NCBI RefSeq assembly: GCF_001039355.2
Contig: NW_019774836.1
Span: 404,714 to 468,713 of the forward strand
DNA: 64,000 bases
From: Lingula anatina
Lineage: Eukaryota; Brachiopoda; Lingulata; Lingulida; Lingulidae
Direction: 5' to 3'
This document shows, in pieces, positions 47,568 through 59,232 of this stretch. The position numbers and the translations under genes are program-made. Each line of letters opens with the position of its first letter. The first letter of the stretch is position 1. The notes beneath the pieces were generated by a model. That model was not told the DNA's origin and searched no databases. It saw nothing but the letters and a program-made list of their open reading frames with translations.

Positions 47568-50500
47568 TCACCCAGAGAAGACATATTTGGCTTCAGTTTC
47601 TTCTACTGGATGGGCCAGATTGTCATGCCCTGTCCTTGCTGGGCCATACATAGAGGACACATAACCACCACTTAACGAGGGTCCCACATGGGGTACCCCA
47701 GGGTCTGGCGTAGACCTGTGCTGCTCATGATAAATAGGGGGGTTTCCAGAGGGGGGGTTCCCAAAATATCCCACATGTTGATAGTCACCTCCGTATTTTG
47801 GGGCATCAAAGTGGGTCCCATACTGGGGGGTACTGTAACTGTAGCCATATCTTGGGGGTTGAACGTGAGGGCCGTACTGCTGGGACCCAAAATGGGGTCC
47901 GAATTGTTGGGAAACGAATTGGGGGCCTTGCTGCTGTGCAGGGTACAAGGGTCCATATGGCTGGGAGTTGTGGAAGGATCCATGCTGATTGGTGCCATAT
48001 CCTTGAGGGCCATATGAAGGACCATACTGTTCACCCCCATAGTAACCATCAGTACCAGCTTGGTTGTTGAACTTTGACCTTTCATCTGGGACAGTCTGAC
48101 TTTGAACATTTGTCGGATCCCCTCCAGGTTGCAGTGCCGTCAGTATATACCTACTCCCTACAGTGCTGCCCTCTCCAGTTGCTGTATTGACCCCAGCTGT
48201 CACATGACCTTGACTTTGGAAATGACCCTGACCTTGGGTCGCATGCTCTTGACCTTGACCTTGGGTCTGATGATTGACAGGGTTCCCCCCACCGTAAGCA
48301 TGTTGAGGATTTCTGAGTCCAGGAAAGAAGTAGAAGTCCTTTCTCAGCGATGACCGGCATTCTGAAACTTGCTTGTATTGACCATCATGGGTTTTTGCTT
48401 TGGCCACTAGATTGTTTACCTAAATTTTATCACAATGAAGAAAAAAGTTAGAAAAACATTCAGCTGAAGAAAGTTTCTTGATCACTAATGTTTAGTGGTT
48501 ATCTTGAGAGCATGGGGTTCATCCTGCACTGGGACAAGGTGGAATAAACCTTTACTTTGTTTTTTCCAATTGTTGTAAAGGTGGGGATCAACAATCAGTC
48601 TCTTTTACATACAACCTGAGAGGTAGCTTATTCAACAAAGTCCTGCTGAATCAAATTTTTCCTTGAAAGAGAAGCAATTTTCTCTTACTCAAGAACACTT
48701 CTTTGCACTTGGATCTCATGTGTTATACCATTTCTAATTAGCAAAATCATTCACTTCTTTAAAAAAGAGCACTACATCACAGTTTTTTTTTTCTACACTG
48801 TATGCAGTATCATTTCATTAAAAGTAATACAACAACTGTTATGAACCTTCTCTTATTACTGCCAAAGGAGAGGCAGATTTCAAGCAATTTCTCAAAAGGG
48901 GAAAAAGTACCCGTAGGTTCCTTCAGAAGATTGTAAGACATCCAAGTAAGATAACATGCATATAACCAATATGGTTCTCAATGGAAATACAAAAACACAC
49001 ACACACACACACTTTAAGTTCAATAATTATAAAATGGGAAAATGTTTTGGTTATGCCCACAAGGGAGACTTCTTTCACTCACTTTAGTCATGAGGCTTGC
49101 CATGCTGTCCCTGTGGGCATACTTGCTTATCACAAAGGCTAAAGCCTGGATAAACCATGTCCCCTTGCAATCATTTCTCCAAGATACATAATCTGAAAAA
49201 AAAAAAAAAAGAAAAATATGCATTATCTAAGTAATATACATCTATAAATAAATAAAATTAATAAATATGCATTATACTTGAAATTTATATTTAAATGAAC
49301 AAATGTGCAAACAATCAAATAAATAATAGCCAGATAAATAAATATAGATAGGTAAATTTCATAAATGGCAGAATTAATGAAAAAACAAATAAATCAAAAA
49401 TGAAATCAGAAGGACCATTGTGTAAGATATCAGTTATTTTAAAAGTACAGTGTATATGAGGTAGGCCAATTTTCCTACCTGCAGTAGTTGCCATGGCAAG
49501 TAATATGTCTGCCATAGTGGGCACCGAGGCATTGACAGCATCTGGTCTTTCCTGGATCCGAGAGTTTTCCAGCTGCGTTGTTATTTCTTCTATTGCATCA
49601 CGTTCACCGTCCGCGTTCTCTTTTTTTGTCTGCGATCCTGGTCCATCTCTTTTATCTGTGAAAGAGGAAGCAAAATACAAAGTCAAAGTATTAATTATGA
49701 TAGTGTGACTCACATAAATGACATGGTGGCTACTGGTTTTTGAACCCAGGTGTCATTTTGGATCCCAACTGAAAATAAAACTGATCTAACTCTCAGTGGA
49801 AGGCACATCAACAAGAAATGAACATTTAAAAAACTTGGTTACTTAGTTCCTTTATCTTTTCAGTGGGGGAAAATTGTGAATTTTTTTACAGATACTGTAT
49901 TTTTACGCATAATTTCTTAAAATCAAAACACAACTTTTGAGTATTAACAACAAAATTAAGAGCAGATTGCTCTATAGTATTATTCTATGCAAAAAAAGTG
50001 CCACATATGCTATACAGAAATATAATTTTTGTAATTATAAAAGCATGTATCTGAAAAGATCAAGTACAGTTGTAATTACTGTACATATAATAAGTCAGAG
50101 TTATGGAAACAATACTTCAATATTTTATAACTAAAATCACACTACAAAGAAAAAATGTTCTCTCTTGTATAGTGCAAAACCTACCTCCCTGACAAGCCTG
50201 AATAAAAAACAGCTTTGGTTTGTCTATCAACAGAGGACAGTTAATGCCATTAAATTGTTTGAGAATCTCTTCAATTTCAACATGTTTCCCATCCTCCCCA
50301 TAAATCTTCCCTTTGGCTCCGTGGCTAAGGATTACCAAGATGAAGGAATGATGTGATCTGTGTTCTTGTCTGGATGCAACTTCTTGAAGAGTGCTTCTAA
50401 TCGCCTGTAAACCATTGATTTTTAAGTTAGGTTGTAGATGTAATTATATAGTTGGTATATGTAGTTGAAAAGGTTTCCAATTTTGATCAAATGGTTGATG

Positions 50501-50875
50501 TAATTATTATCAAATTAAATGTAATTGCCTGGCAGTCAAATGCAACAAATCTAAAAAATGTGTGCTTATATTTTTATATATTATTTATAAATAAATAATT
50601 TAATAATAATATTAATATTTATAAATCAATAAATAAATAAACAAATAACAGTAAAAACACATTAAAAATATTTTACAACACTCACTGCTGCAGACAGGTC
50701 TGTCTTGCTCTGGACGTTGTAGTCAAGTTTATGAAACAACTTTTCAAGTTTTTGTGCATCTAGATCTGATCCTGTCCTGTCAGACAGCTTGGTATCACTA
50801 AATTTCACATTGTTAATTATCAGTGCTATTCCCCGAGGATAGGAGGTGTTTGTGTAGGCCTGCGGAGCAAAAAAA

Positions 50876-50906
<31 letters not shown>

Positions 50907-51450
50907 TAAAGATAAAACATGTACATGATGGAAAAAATAATTAAATTTTACTTAATTTTTTTAAATATGAAAACTTGTAGTTTTAGAATGATTATAGTAA
51001 ATATGACCTTTCTTGATGCTAACATCCAACATTCAAAAATGTCAAACAAGAATCATAGTTTTTATACATAAGTCATAAATTTCTAATTTTTTTTTCTTTA
51101 TTGAGTGTTTAGAATACATATGTACATACTAGTACATACATACAAACAAACAAAAGAATGTCAGAGTTGAACAGTAAACAGGAATCTACTTCATTACTAG
51201 TAGATTAATTTACATGAAAAGTCACAATCAACCATTACAAATAATAAAAGTGATGATGATATTTATTAAATAATATAAGATATTAAACAAACACATACAA
51301 CAATACAAATAAAAACCTAGCATATATATATAATAAAATTATTACTGTAACCACACTGACATCTATATGACACCTACATGTATGTGCTAGTATTTAAGTG
51401 AGCAATAATAAGGAATGTTATATATATTTTTAATTATCAATGTAAAAAAA

Positions 51451-51486
<36 letters not shown>

Positions 51487-53988
51487 AATGCTCTACAGAA
51501 ACATGTTTAGTATGAGCATAGATCTCAGATGGAAAACAAGAAAAATACATGTTGTACCTTGTTAGGTTTTGTTGCAAAGTTCTTTATCCTCCTACTCGTG
51601 ACCTCTTTTAGATCCTTGTGTATATCTGGTCTCACCGTCTCCTCAGTGGGAAAATCTGAAAATGGATAACATTGCCTCTATTTGTTAGTATGTGAAATCT
51701 GCATTCACAAAAGTATGACAATAATTAATTCTGACAAATTTTAAACAACACACAAAAAGCATTGCAGGTGAATAAAACCATAATTCAAATAATTTTACCA
51801 TGGATATTTCAACTCAATCTCTTTGTTTAATCACAAATGAACACCTTTTTCAAAAACATCAAGTTGGAGTTTGTAAGAAAATTATTGAAATTTCCAGTAT
51901 TTATTTATTTTTTGCTTTGTAAGTACTGGTAGTCGTGATATTCAGGCCCGTAGCCAGCAAATTCTAAAGGGGTGTTCTTTTTCTGAAAAAGTGGACCTTT
52001 TACAATGAAACTTATGTGTGCCTAGATAAAATTTGACCCAAAATGGACCTTTTCCTGACAAAAGGGGCAGTTCTTTCGAACCCCCTGAACCCCCCTGGCT
52101 ACGGGCCTGATATTATACTATATGTCTTTAAGCACCACAAAAGCACCCCAACCCACCAGGTGGAAGCTCCTCTTCCTCAGAGTCGCCCTCTTCTGGAGGA
52201 TTGGACATTTGTCTCCTGAAGGCCCTGGCTGCAGACTGTGACCGTACCACCTCAGACTGCTCTCCCGTGACATGGAGCTTTTCAGCTAGCCGGTCCTCTT
52301 TCAGTTCTGGATACATTAAGTCTGCCAGTTCTGTTTGGTCTACAGATAAGAGACAGGGCATCAACTATTTTGCTTTGTCCATGAATGTCAAAAAAAAAAA
52401 AAGAAATCCATTGTCATTGTTGTTGTTATACTTATCTTTCAAACTGAAGCTACCAGTCCTGTGTTTTTCCCAAATAAAACAAATTACTCAATAAATCAAT
52501 TAATGAATTAATTTATTTATATAAATGTCTTCCCATGGTAATTTTTGTGGGAAAAATGCATTTGTCCAAATGATAATGTATCACATAATGCAATGTACAA
52601 AAACAAAAGCATATATAACTGGGGTAGCGCTAGCAACTTTTTTAGCTTAGCCAAATCACCACATTTTGTCAATTTATCAAAATGGCTATAATTTGACTAA
52701 AACAAGTCAAACCGGGCCCTTTATCTTTACGTAGCCAATTTAAGCCAGTTACAGCATTTGGCTAAATTGGCAAGTGTAAGCGCTACCCCAGTATAATTAT
52801 ATTTATCTACCAGTATAATTACATTTACATTTACATTTACTCTGTAAATGTAAATGTAAATGTATAATTACATTTACAGAGTGACAGGATGTGGATCAAA
52901 GATTACAGGAAGAGAGACAGAGAGAGAGAATGTGTGTGTTCACATGTAAGTTTGTACAATACTATACTACTGGTACCTATCTTCTTGCTGCAAAGGAACC
53001 ATTTTAATCAAAGTTCACGCAATCATTTTGCAGTAGTTTTGTGGATACCAGAATATCCCCCCCCCTCCCCCACCTCTCTCTCTCTGAATATGATGCATAT
53101 GAGTATGATGGATACAACGTTTTGTTTTAGTCAAATAGTCCACACGTGCACGCGTGTGTGTGTGTACGAGAGTGTGTGTGGGGGGGGAGGGGTAGGGGGC
53201 TCTCGGTATCCGTCTGTGGTCTTAATTGTGTAATCTTGCCTGTCATCAACAAGGCATCATACAACATGCGGACGGCATGCTTCCCTCTCTTGGGGGTATC
53301 ATCAAGTATCTTGTTCACCATTTCCCTTTTACTTCCCAGTTCCTGTTGATATGAAAGAGGAACAAATAATAAAAAAAATTATCTAACTTGTTCTATTTTT
53401 ATCCCTTCCCTTTAAGCTTTCACTTAAACTCAAGGTTTACACTAGTATACCAGTAAAGGATTTGGGTTCAAACCATTTACTACCAGTATGCTACCACATC
53501 TGACTGATAAAATAAAATTTGTTTTTATCACAAAATGATAATTATAATTATATATCTTTATAAACAAACAATAATGCATGAAACTTTGGTCATTTTATTC
53601 TCACTTGCTGTACTAGTGTAGCAGGCACAGCATTTTATTTAATTAGACAATTAACCTGATTTACATAAAACTGTTAGCGGTAATTAATTACTGAAGGCTG
53701 AGAGTCCACGAAAGTTAATTATACCCCCTAGCTGATTCAGTAGGTGTGACAGCCTCTAAAGTTGATAGCAATTTAGCTTGAGTCCCCATGGCTAGACCGA
53801 TCCTGTTGGATCAATCTAGGCAAGGGAACCCAGTCTAACAAGCCTCTCACCTCTGTACTCTCTTTCATGGTATTAGTGAACACCCCCCACTGGTTCAGGT
53901 ACACCAACACCTCCTTTGGCTCCACCATGTTTTTGGTTAGTGCCACCCGATGTCTGCGAATTCTGTCACGGTCTACTTCATCTGCCAT
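47568..53988 (-). CDS. CARD-containing initiator-type caspase with long Q/G/Y-rich repeat tail
   Basis: Exons in transcript order (reverse strand): 53988-53851, 53342-53240, 52339-52157, 51655-51558, 50859-50686, 50404-50185, 49655-49479, 49192-49083, 48419-47568; phases close to 684 residues. Seen: a CARD (~1-95, RRHRVALTKNMVEP...HAVRMLYDALLMTDQTELADLM), an acidic linker (EEGDSEEEELPP), then a peptidase C14 domain with Arg202 (SDRTGSD), catalytic His260 (LSHGAKG), catalytic Cys303 in QACQG, a ~55-residue intersubunit linker, and p10 motifs VSWRN (Arg370), GTWFIQAL and DFYFFPG (~430-435) where caspases normally end. A 248-residue tail follows, first QGQG-rich, then eight nonapeptides (548-619). 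Known: CARDs recruit initiator caspases to platforms that trigger apoptosis or inflammation. QACQG is typical of caspase-8/10, but a CARD resembles caspase-2/9. The tail's role is unknown. The second intron uses a GC donor. Confidence 0.92.
47766..47981 (-). repeat. Eight 27-bp coding units (nonapeptide array) in the caspase tail
   Basis: 216 bases read as eight consecutive 9-residue units of the form G-x-x-x-x-x-x-x-[YFQ], for example GPLYPAQQQ, GPQFVSQQF, GPHFGSQQY, GPHVQPPRY, GYSYSTPQY. Unit length is exact while residues vary, which suggests an old expansion kept in frame. Aromatic residues sit at the last and often the fourth position. Confidence 0.85.
51450..51488. repeat. (GAAA)n microsatellite in caspase intron
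   Basis: About nine GAAA units in the intron between the exons at 51655-51558 and 50859-50686. Confidence 0.9.
51943..52109. mobile_element. MITE with CAGGCCCGTAGCCAG ends and ATATT target-site duplication
   Basis: Perfect 15-base terminal repeats CAGGCCCGTAGCCAG / CTGGCTACGGGCCTG bound a 167-bp element with ATATT on both flanks. It sits in a caspase intron. A second, more decayed copy is at 56006-56198. Confidence 0.85.
52618..52792. mobile_element. Hairpin element with ACTGGGGTAGCGCT ends in a caspase intron
   Basis: Ends ACTGGGGTAGCGCTAGC and AAGCGCTACCCCAGT, with inner inverted blocks (TAGCTTAGCCAAAT / ATTTGGCTAAATTGG). At 175 bp it has no coding capacity. Flanking ATA on both sides may be the target duplication. 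Confidence 0.75.
52821..52863. repeat. Perfect 43-bp hairpin of ATTTAC units
   Basis: Three ATTTAC units on the left and their exact complement on the right, 20-base arms with a TCT loop. It lies in the same caspase intron, just beyond the hairpin element. Confidence 0.9.
53680..53836. mobile_element. Fold-back element, GATCGATC family, partial copy
   Basis: It carries GGTAATTAATTACTGAAGG, TTCAGTAGGTGTGACAGCC, AAGTTGATAGCAATTTAGC and GATCAATCTAGGCAAGGGAA. The right arm is complete, but the left arm is mostly missing. It lies in the first intron after the caspase start exon. Confidence 0.6.
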
Positions 53989-54013
53989 AATTTGATCAGT
54001 CTGAATGAACTAG

Positions 54014-54752
54014 TCTGAAATAAAATTTTATAATTGTTTTATATATTTGAATTCAGCTTTCGTAACTGATATAATAATTATAATTAAGTACATGCAGTAA
54101 AGTTATCTCGGTATATACAGTACCATATCCATGTACTAGCAGGTACGTAGCTTTTTCACTAATTATCTGCATGGCACAAACATTGAATGAATAGTTGATA
54201 TACATGTACAGTGCACTGTGATTGTTATCTGGTGTGTGTGTGTGTGCGTGCGAGCGGGGGGGGGGGGGGGACAGGGCAATTAAAGTGTCCAAGTGTACCC
54301 CCTGTATATACCGGTAGTACTAATATGCCTATAGAATGTGTGAAGATCTAAAATCCGATTGTCCTAATGCAACGGTTTACTTGAAACACGGAAGAATTAG
54401 TCATTACAGGGGACTACATACTGATATCGTTATCAAATATAAAACTTTACTAATAACCTTAAATAGCACAGTACCTATGGTTTGTTTACGAAGCACGATT
54501 GGTTGCGATTTCGTTTTCTCACTTGCCAACCTCAACTTCACAAGATTAATCCAAGCAACAGAGCAGTGTCAATCTTCCTAATTCACTGCACCGGCTCTGA
54601 CAACGTTCAATGTATCAATTGGACTGGGATACGAGTATAAGACGATTACCTGACGCAAACTGCGCAGATTTGTTTTAAAGAGTCATCGACTGTCTGTAGG
54701 ACCCCCCTAAAGATGGCGGCTATTGATCACGTGGGTTATCTATAAATAGACT
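54014..54752 (-). promoter_or_regulatory. Putative caspase promoter and 5' UTR exon
   Basis: The ATG exon extends upstream to an acceptor (TTTATTTCAG) at 54015, so a non-coding exon precedes it. A candidate is 54650-54715, ending CGTCAG|GTAATC on the reverse strand. It starts at AGCCGCCATCTT, a YY1-like site common at transcription starts, with a TATA-like TATTTATA about 30 bases upstream (54742-54749) and a CACGTG E-box at 54728-54733. Transcript data would be needed to confirm it. Confidence 0.4.
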
Positions 54753-54879
54753 TGGAAATCCCCCCTGAAACCTACGTTACGGAATGTAGTTTTTTTAAAT
54801 AGAGGATCGGTGTAGGGTATGGTATTCCTATGCCCTACGGGAGCGGATTCAGGATTATTTTAAGGGGGGACCTCCCCCC

Positions 54880-54881
54880 TC

Positions 54882-54919
<38 letters not shown>

Positions 54920-55150
54920 NNNNNNNNNNNNNNNNNNNNNNNNNNNNNNNNNNNNNNNNNNNNNNNNNNNNNNNNNNNNNNNNNNNNNNNNNNNNNNNNN
55001 NNNNNNNNNNNNNNNNNNNNNNNNNNNNNNNNNNNNNNNNNNNNNNNNNNNNNNNNNNNNNNNNNNNNNNNNNNNNNNNNNNNNNNNNNNNNNNNNNNNN
55101 NNNNNNNNNNNNNNNNNNNNNNNNNNNNNNNNNNNNNNNNNNNNNNNNNN
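54880..55150. other. Assembly gap (231 N) after a poly-A run
   Basis: Poly-A from about 54882 runs straight into N at 54920-55150. Just before it CGGGAGCGGATTCAGGATTA resembles an end of the GGGGCGGATCCAG MITE type, so the gap may hide a repeat. Confidence 0.95.
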
Positions 55151-56945
55151 TCGGCCACTGCCCTACAAAGCTTAAGGTTAAATAACTCTAGTTTAGGCCT
55201 ATTATCCTCTACATGTACCAGGGTCAAAGATGGTTTTTCACTAGATATTCACAGATATAGGCCTTCACTGTACGGGTGCATGTATACAGTACATCTGTAG
55301 CACAGCTGGTGCGGGGGTGGGGGGTGGGGAAGGGGGGGATTATATAGGTGCAGGGACCTACACCGGCTCGAGGAAAAAAAGACATGACCCCAGTCTTACA
55401 TTTCATTATATTCAACATTTTTAGTTAAACCATATAGTCATAAAGTTTCTTAAACGTTTCCTCCTTGAAGCCTTTCAAAGGCAATCCTCTCTGAAAATAC
55501 ATTGGTTGTGTTAGTTGTACTACAGGCCACAACCTAAACACAATCAATCAATCAAGACTATCAAAGCAAGCTTTTAGAAATGTTCAAATGTTTACACACC
55601 GTGAAAAATTGAAGGCATTTGTCTTTTCCTGTTCAGGCCTAGAAAAAGATTAAACTTTTCAAATAAAAATACTTAATTGATGTCAATATAGCCGCTTGAA
55701 ATACCGGAAATCTGGACAGTCACTTAGATCAAAGTTATTTGATAAGGAATGGTATGAAACATTATATCCAGCGACAGGTCTAGCAAAGATTCTTGATGTA
55801 AAGGAAAATTTCACTTTTTTCAGAGGAAAATTCGATTTGACGGGAAAATCTGACATAAATTTAACAAAGGGAAAACGTGAATAAATTTAACAAGGCTCAG
55901 GTTTGGATCTCGTGATTTAGAGAGGGATGCACAGAAAACCAACCTCAGTACCCCCCCCCCCCCTTACGAGAGATGGGTAATTTGTGTAAAATGGAGCTGA
56001 GGACACAGGCCCGGCCGTAGCCAGAGATTTCAAGGGGGGTCCTTTTTATCTGTATATATTTATATTAGAAAATGTTGAAACCTTCATGTGCCTAGATCAA
56101 ATTTGCCCAGAGTGGACCTGTTCCTGGCAAAAAGATTGTAACGCTCCACCCCCCGGGGCCCTCTCCAACTCCCCCCATGCCCCTGGCTACGGAGCTGGGA
56201 CGAACCACCCCAAAGTCCAGGCGCCATGAGGGATATTGAGGTGACAGGAATGGTAGTCCTAGGAATAGATAACCCTCTACCAGGGTGGAAGGTTATATAG
56301 GGAAAAAGCAAAAATCCACACAGTCAAATGACTGTCTATTTACCTAGAGACATATCTGTGAATATCTGTGAAAAATCAATCTGTCGCCCTGGTAGAGGGT
56401 AGTGATGGATATCCAGGATCCCATTTGGCTAGTACAGGTAAGGGTTAGTTGGAGTATTGGGGTTATAGTACATGAATGTTACCTGTGCAAAGTAATGGGA
56501 CACAGATTACGGTTTCTAGCTGACTACCATTTCTGTCACAAAGGTTAAGTCTGTCACAAATACAGTATAGAGGCACTCGCCAAATATGTAACAGCGTGTT
56601 AAAGCGATCCTCTGTTTGCCACCAAGTCACCTATGCAAATGAAATGTATACAATATCTAATCATGAGCCAGTATATGGGTATTCTATCTAGGACACCTTT
56701 CAAAAGTACGTATCTGCATTATGTTTTTAAATTATATATTAGCATGTTTCTGTAACTGTAACATATGTTTGTTATGTCATAGCCTCTCTGTAAAATCGTG
56801 CTAGAGCAAATAAATATAATTATCAAAAATACAATGAAACTAATTCTGGGATTGTCGATAATCACATGAATTACGACCATGTTGGAAATAGTGAAAAGTC
56901 CACATCTGTTCAAACAGAACAGTTGCGTAGGATTCTAATGGCGAC

Positions 56946-56986
<41 letters not shown>

Positions 56987-57433
56987 AAGATGTCACTAAA
57001 ATGGTAAGAAAATCCAAAGAACAATAGAATGAAGGGAAGTAAAGATGGCATTCATTTGGTGGAGTCGTATTTTTGCCAAGGGATGCGGTGGTGGATTCAC
57101 TTGATTTTGCATTAGGTCTCCGTCTTTTTTTTTTTTTTTTTTTTTTTTTGTAATAAATTTTTATAAAAAGACAAGATTGATACTGGATGTGGTCATAAGT
57201 TGTAAGCCAAAAAGATGTTCAAGGTCGGTTTTTGTTGACCTGTAGGTGTAAAATAAAAAATACATTTAGTAAATACAAATAAAAGGTGATGTTGCACTTC
57301 AAAGCCAATACCGCCATCAAAAATTGATACCACATGTTTTGAATAGATTATGCGTATTTACTGAGAGACATGGTAAGCGATGGTAAGCGGGCATTTGTTT
57401 AGCGAGATTCAGTTAATTAGCACGTGGTTGAAA
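55151..57433. other. Intergenic, repeats, no gene seen
   Basis: It contains a decayed MITE (56006-56198), a CT run (56945-56987) and a poly-T (57127-57149). Frames are short, and none shows a known motif. Confidence 0.6.
56006..56198. mobile_element. MITE, CCCGTAGCCAG family, decayed copy
   Basis: Left end CAGGCCCGGCCGTAGCCAG, right end CCCTGGCTACGGAGCTGG. The interior TGTGCCTAGATCAAATTTG and GTGGACCTGTTCCTG matches the intact copy at 51943-52109. Confidence 0.7.
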
Positions 57434-57680
57434 ATGAAGCTGACAGGCGTCGGTTTGACTTCTAGTCGTGCCACGTTTTGGGCTCTATTCTGTTTGTTGA
57501 CGGTGTACGTCCTATTTGTGTGGCACGTGCTGATAGGCGAACTCCCGGTTGTCATGCAAAGGTGAGTTGAATGTGAAAAAAACAAAACGATAACGGTTTT
57601 GTGTCAACTTTTTATCTAGGTTAAATCCTTTACGTTCTGATCGCAACATTGAGAATGTGTACATTTGGATAATTAAATAA

Positions 57681-57741
<61 letters not shown>

Positions 57742-58981
57742 TGCAAGTAAACAGATTTCGGTGGACTTTTCCTCTTTTGTTCAGAAACGTTAACTTGGCA
57801 TTTTTCGGCATTGGCTAAATGACACAAATTTCAAATATTGACCAACGATATTGTACATTATGATTTCTAAAAACAGCTGATTTCATTAACATTACAGATT
57901 TCAGAAGGTGGATAATGGAGCTCTGGCCGCCAAACGAACATTGTATAAAAAGTCTGGCATACTGGAGATTTGGAAAACATCGTCCACAGAAGAAATGTGC
58001 AGGCCAAAGAAACACGTCCTTTTCGTCAAAGTTCCCAAATGTGGCAGCTCCACTCTTTCTAGCATCTTCTTGAGGTACGGCTTTCGATACAGCCTGGATG
58101 TGGCGCTTCCTTTGAACAATGAATTCAATTTGAATTCCCTTTTGAACAGCCTTAACAGCAGCGCTGAAAAACGTGATATATTTGCCAGCCACGTGACATA
58201 TGATGTCATCAAACAGCATAAGCATCTCATACCAAAAAATGCTTTATATATAACAATTATCAGAGAACCACTTGGCGCTTTCAAGTCCTTTTTTAACTTC
58301 CGTCATAAGGGATCCGATTTTGGCATCGAAGGTGAAGATCAAATTAGGAATTTTTTTGCAAACTCAACTCTGTATTCCTCGCCCGCATCTAGCAAATTTT
58401 GGAACCGGATGGTACGTTACCTTGGTTACAAACCACCGCCTAGCAACAGTAGCCAAGAAGCCGAGAAGGCGGCGCTGCAATATGTGCGCCTTCTGGATCG
58501 AGAATTCGACTTTGTCGTCATTCTAGAATATTTTGAGGAAAGCCTGATACTGCTGAGGCGAATGTTGTGTTGGGCAACACATGATATGCTTTACACCCAA
58601 CAAAAACCCGGATCTTCGTTTTCAGAGTACTATAAGTCGTCCCACACTGCTAATCCGGTAGTGGTCCAGAAACACAGAGAACTCAGTTATGCCGACTATA
58701 TCTTATATGACTACTTCAAGCTCAAGACTGAAAAATTGATTGAAAGCCAGGATGACGACTTTTTTAACGAAGTCCGCAATTTTAAAACAGTTAATGGAAA
58801 AGTGACACGGTTTTGTCAGAACAAGACTGCTAGAAATCGAGACGAAACTTTGAAAATGGCGCCAACACGGTGGAGCAGCGGCTTTACCCTGAGAAGGGAA
58901 TATTGCCACCTGCTGGCCATAGATGCTAACAGATATTCTATACTCTTGAAAAAAGGAAAATTTCTAGAATTTAGACTTTAG
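57434..58981 (+). CDS. Galactose-3-O-sulfotransferase family enzyme (GAL3ST-like)
   Basis: Two coding exons, 57434-57561 and 57898-58981, joined at an AG|A Arg codon; 403 residues, usual for the family. Seen: a short cytosolic N-terminus, a signal anchor (~14-34, ATFWALFCLLTVYVLFVW), and a lumenal sulfotransferase domain with the 5'-phosphosulfate-binding loop FVKVPKCGSSTL (85-96) and the 3'-phosphate motif YITIIREPLGAFKSFF (158-174). Further in come the LDREFDFVVILEYFEESL and LRRMLCW blocks typical of the family. Known: these Golgi enzymes move sulfate from PAPS to the 3-OH of galactose in glycolipids or glycoproteins. Acceptor specificity cannot be read here. An in-frame ATG at 57380 with a good context (GCGATGG) would add 18 residues to the N-terminus; I prefer 57434 because it gives a short basic tail. 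Confidence 0.92.
57684..57741. repeat. Compound (CT)n(CA)n microsatellite in the sulfotransferase intron
   Basis: CT run followed directly by about ten CA units, between the two coding exons. Confidence 0.95.
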
Positions 58982-59226
58982 GGAAAACCCAGGGGGCAGT
59001 GGTAACGTGTGGGCAAAATTCACTAACCACACCAAGTCATTTTATACATCTTATCAGGCAAGGGGGTCTTTGAAGAGTCCGTTTTCTACTTTCTCTCACT
59101 CTCTCCTTTACCACACCATCATATGAGAGGAGGTCAGTAGTTTCATGGTGGGTGTATGTTTTGACTTCCATGATTTTGGGCACAAATTATTGATGGACAT
59201 TTGGTACTATATGTGTTTTTTTTTAA

Positions 59227-59232
59227 AATAAA
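59227..59232 (+). terminator. Poly(A) signal of the sulfotransferase gene
   Basis: AATAAA lies 246 bases after the stop and is the first canonical signal downstream. Confidence 0.6.

Noticed and set aside
48180-48275. Repeated TCAAGGTCA-like sites (nuclear receptor half-sites) on the reverse strand
   Set aside because: They are the coding sequence of the Gln-Gly-Gln repeats, so the match is a by-product of codon use.
47672-48360. Other open frames overlapping the caspase tail on both strands
   Set aside because: Low-complexity coding DNA gives long frames in every phase. Only the frame continuous with the p10 domain has support.
54830-55300. Open frames running through the N gap
   Set aside because: They consist of undefined bases and poly-A.
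57908-57910. Downstream start for the sulfotransferase
   Set aside because: The codon is GTG and lies after a spliced acceptor. The upstream exon supplies an ATG and the membrane anchor in phase.
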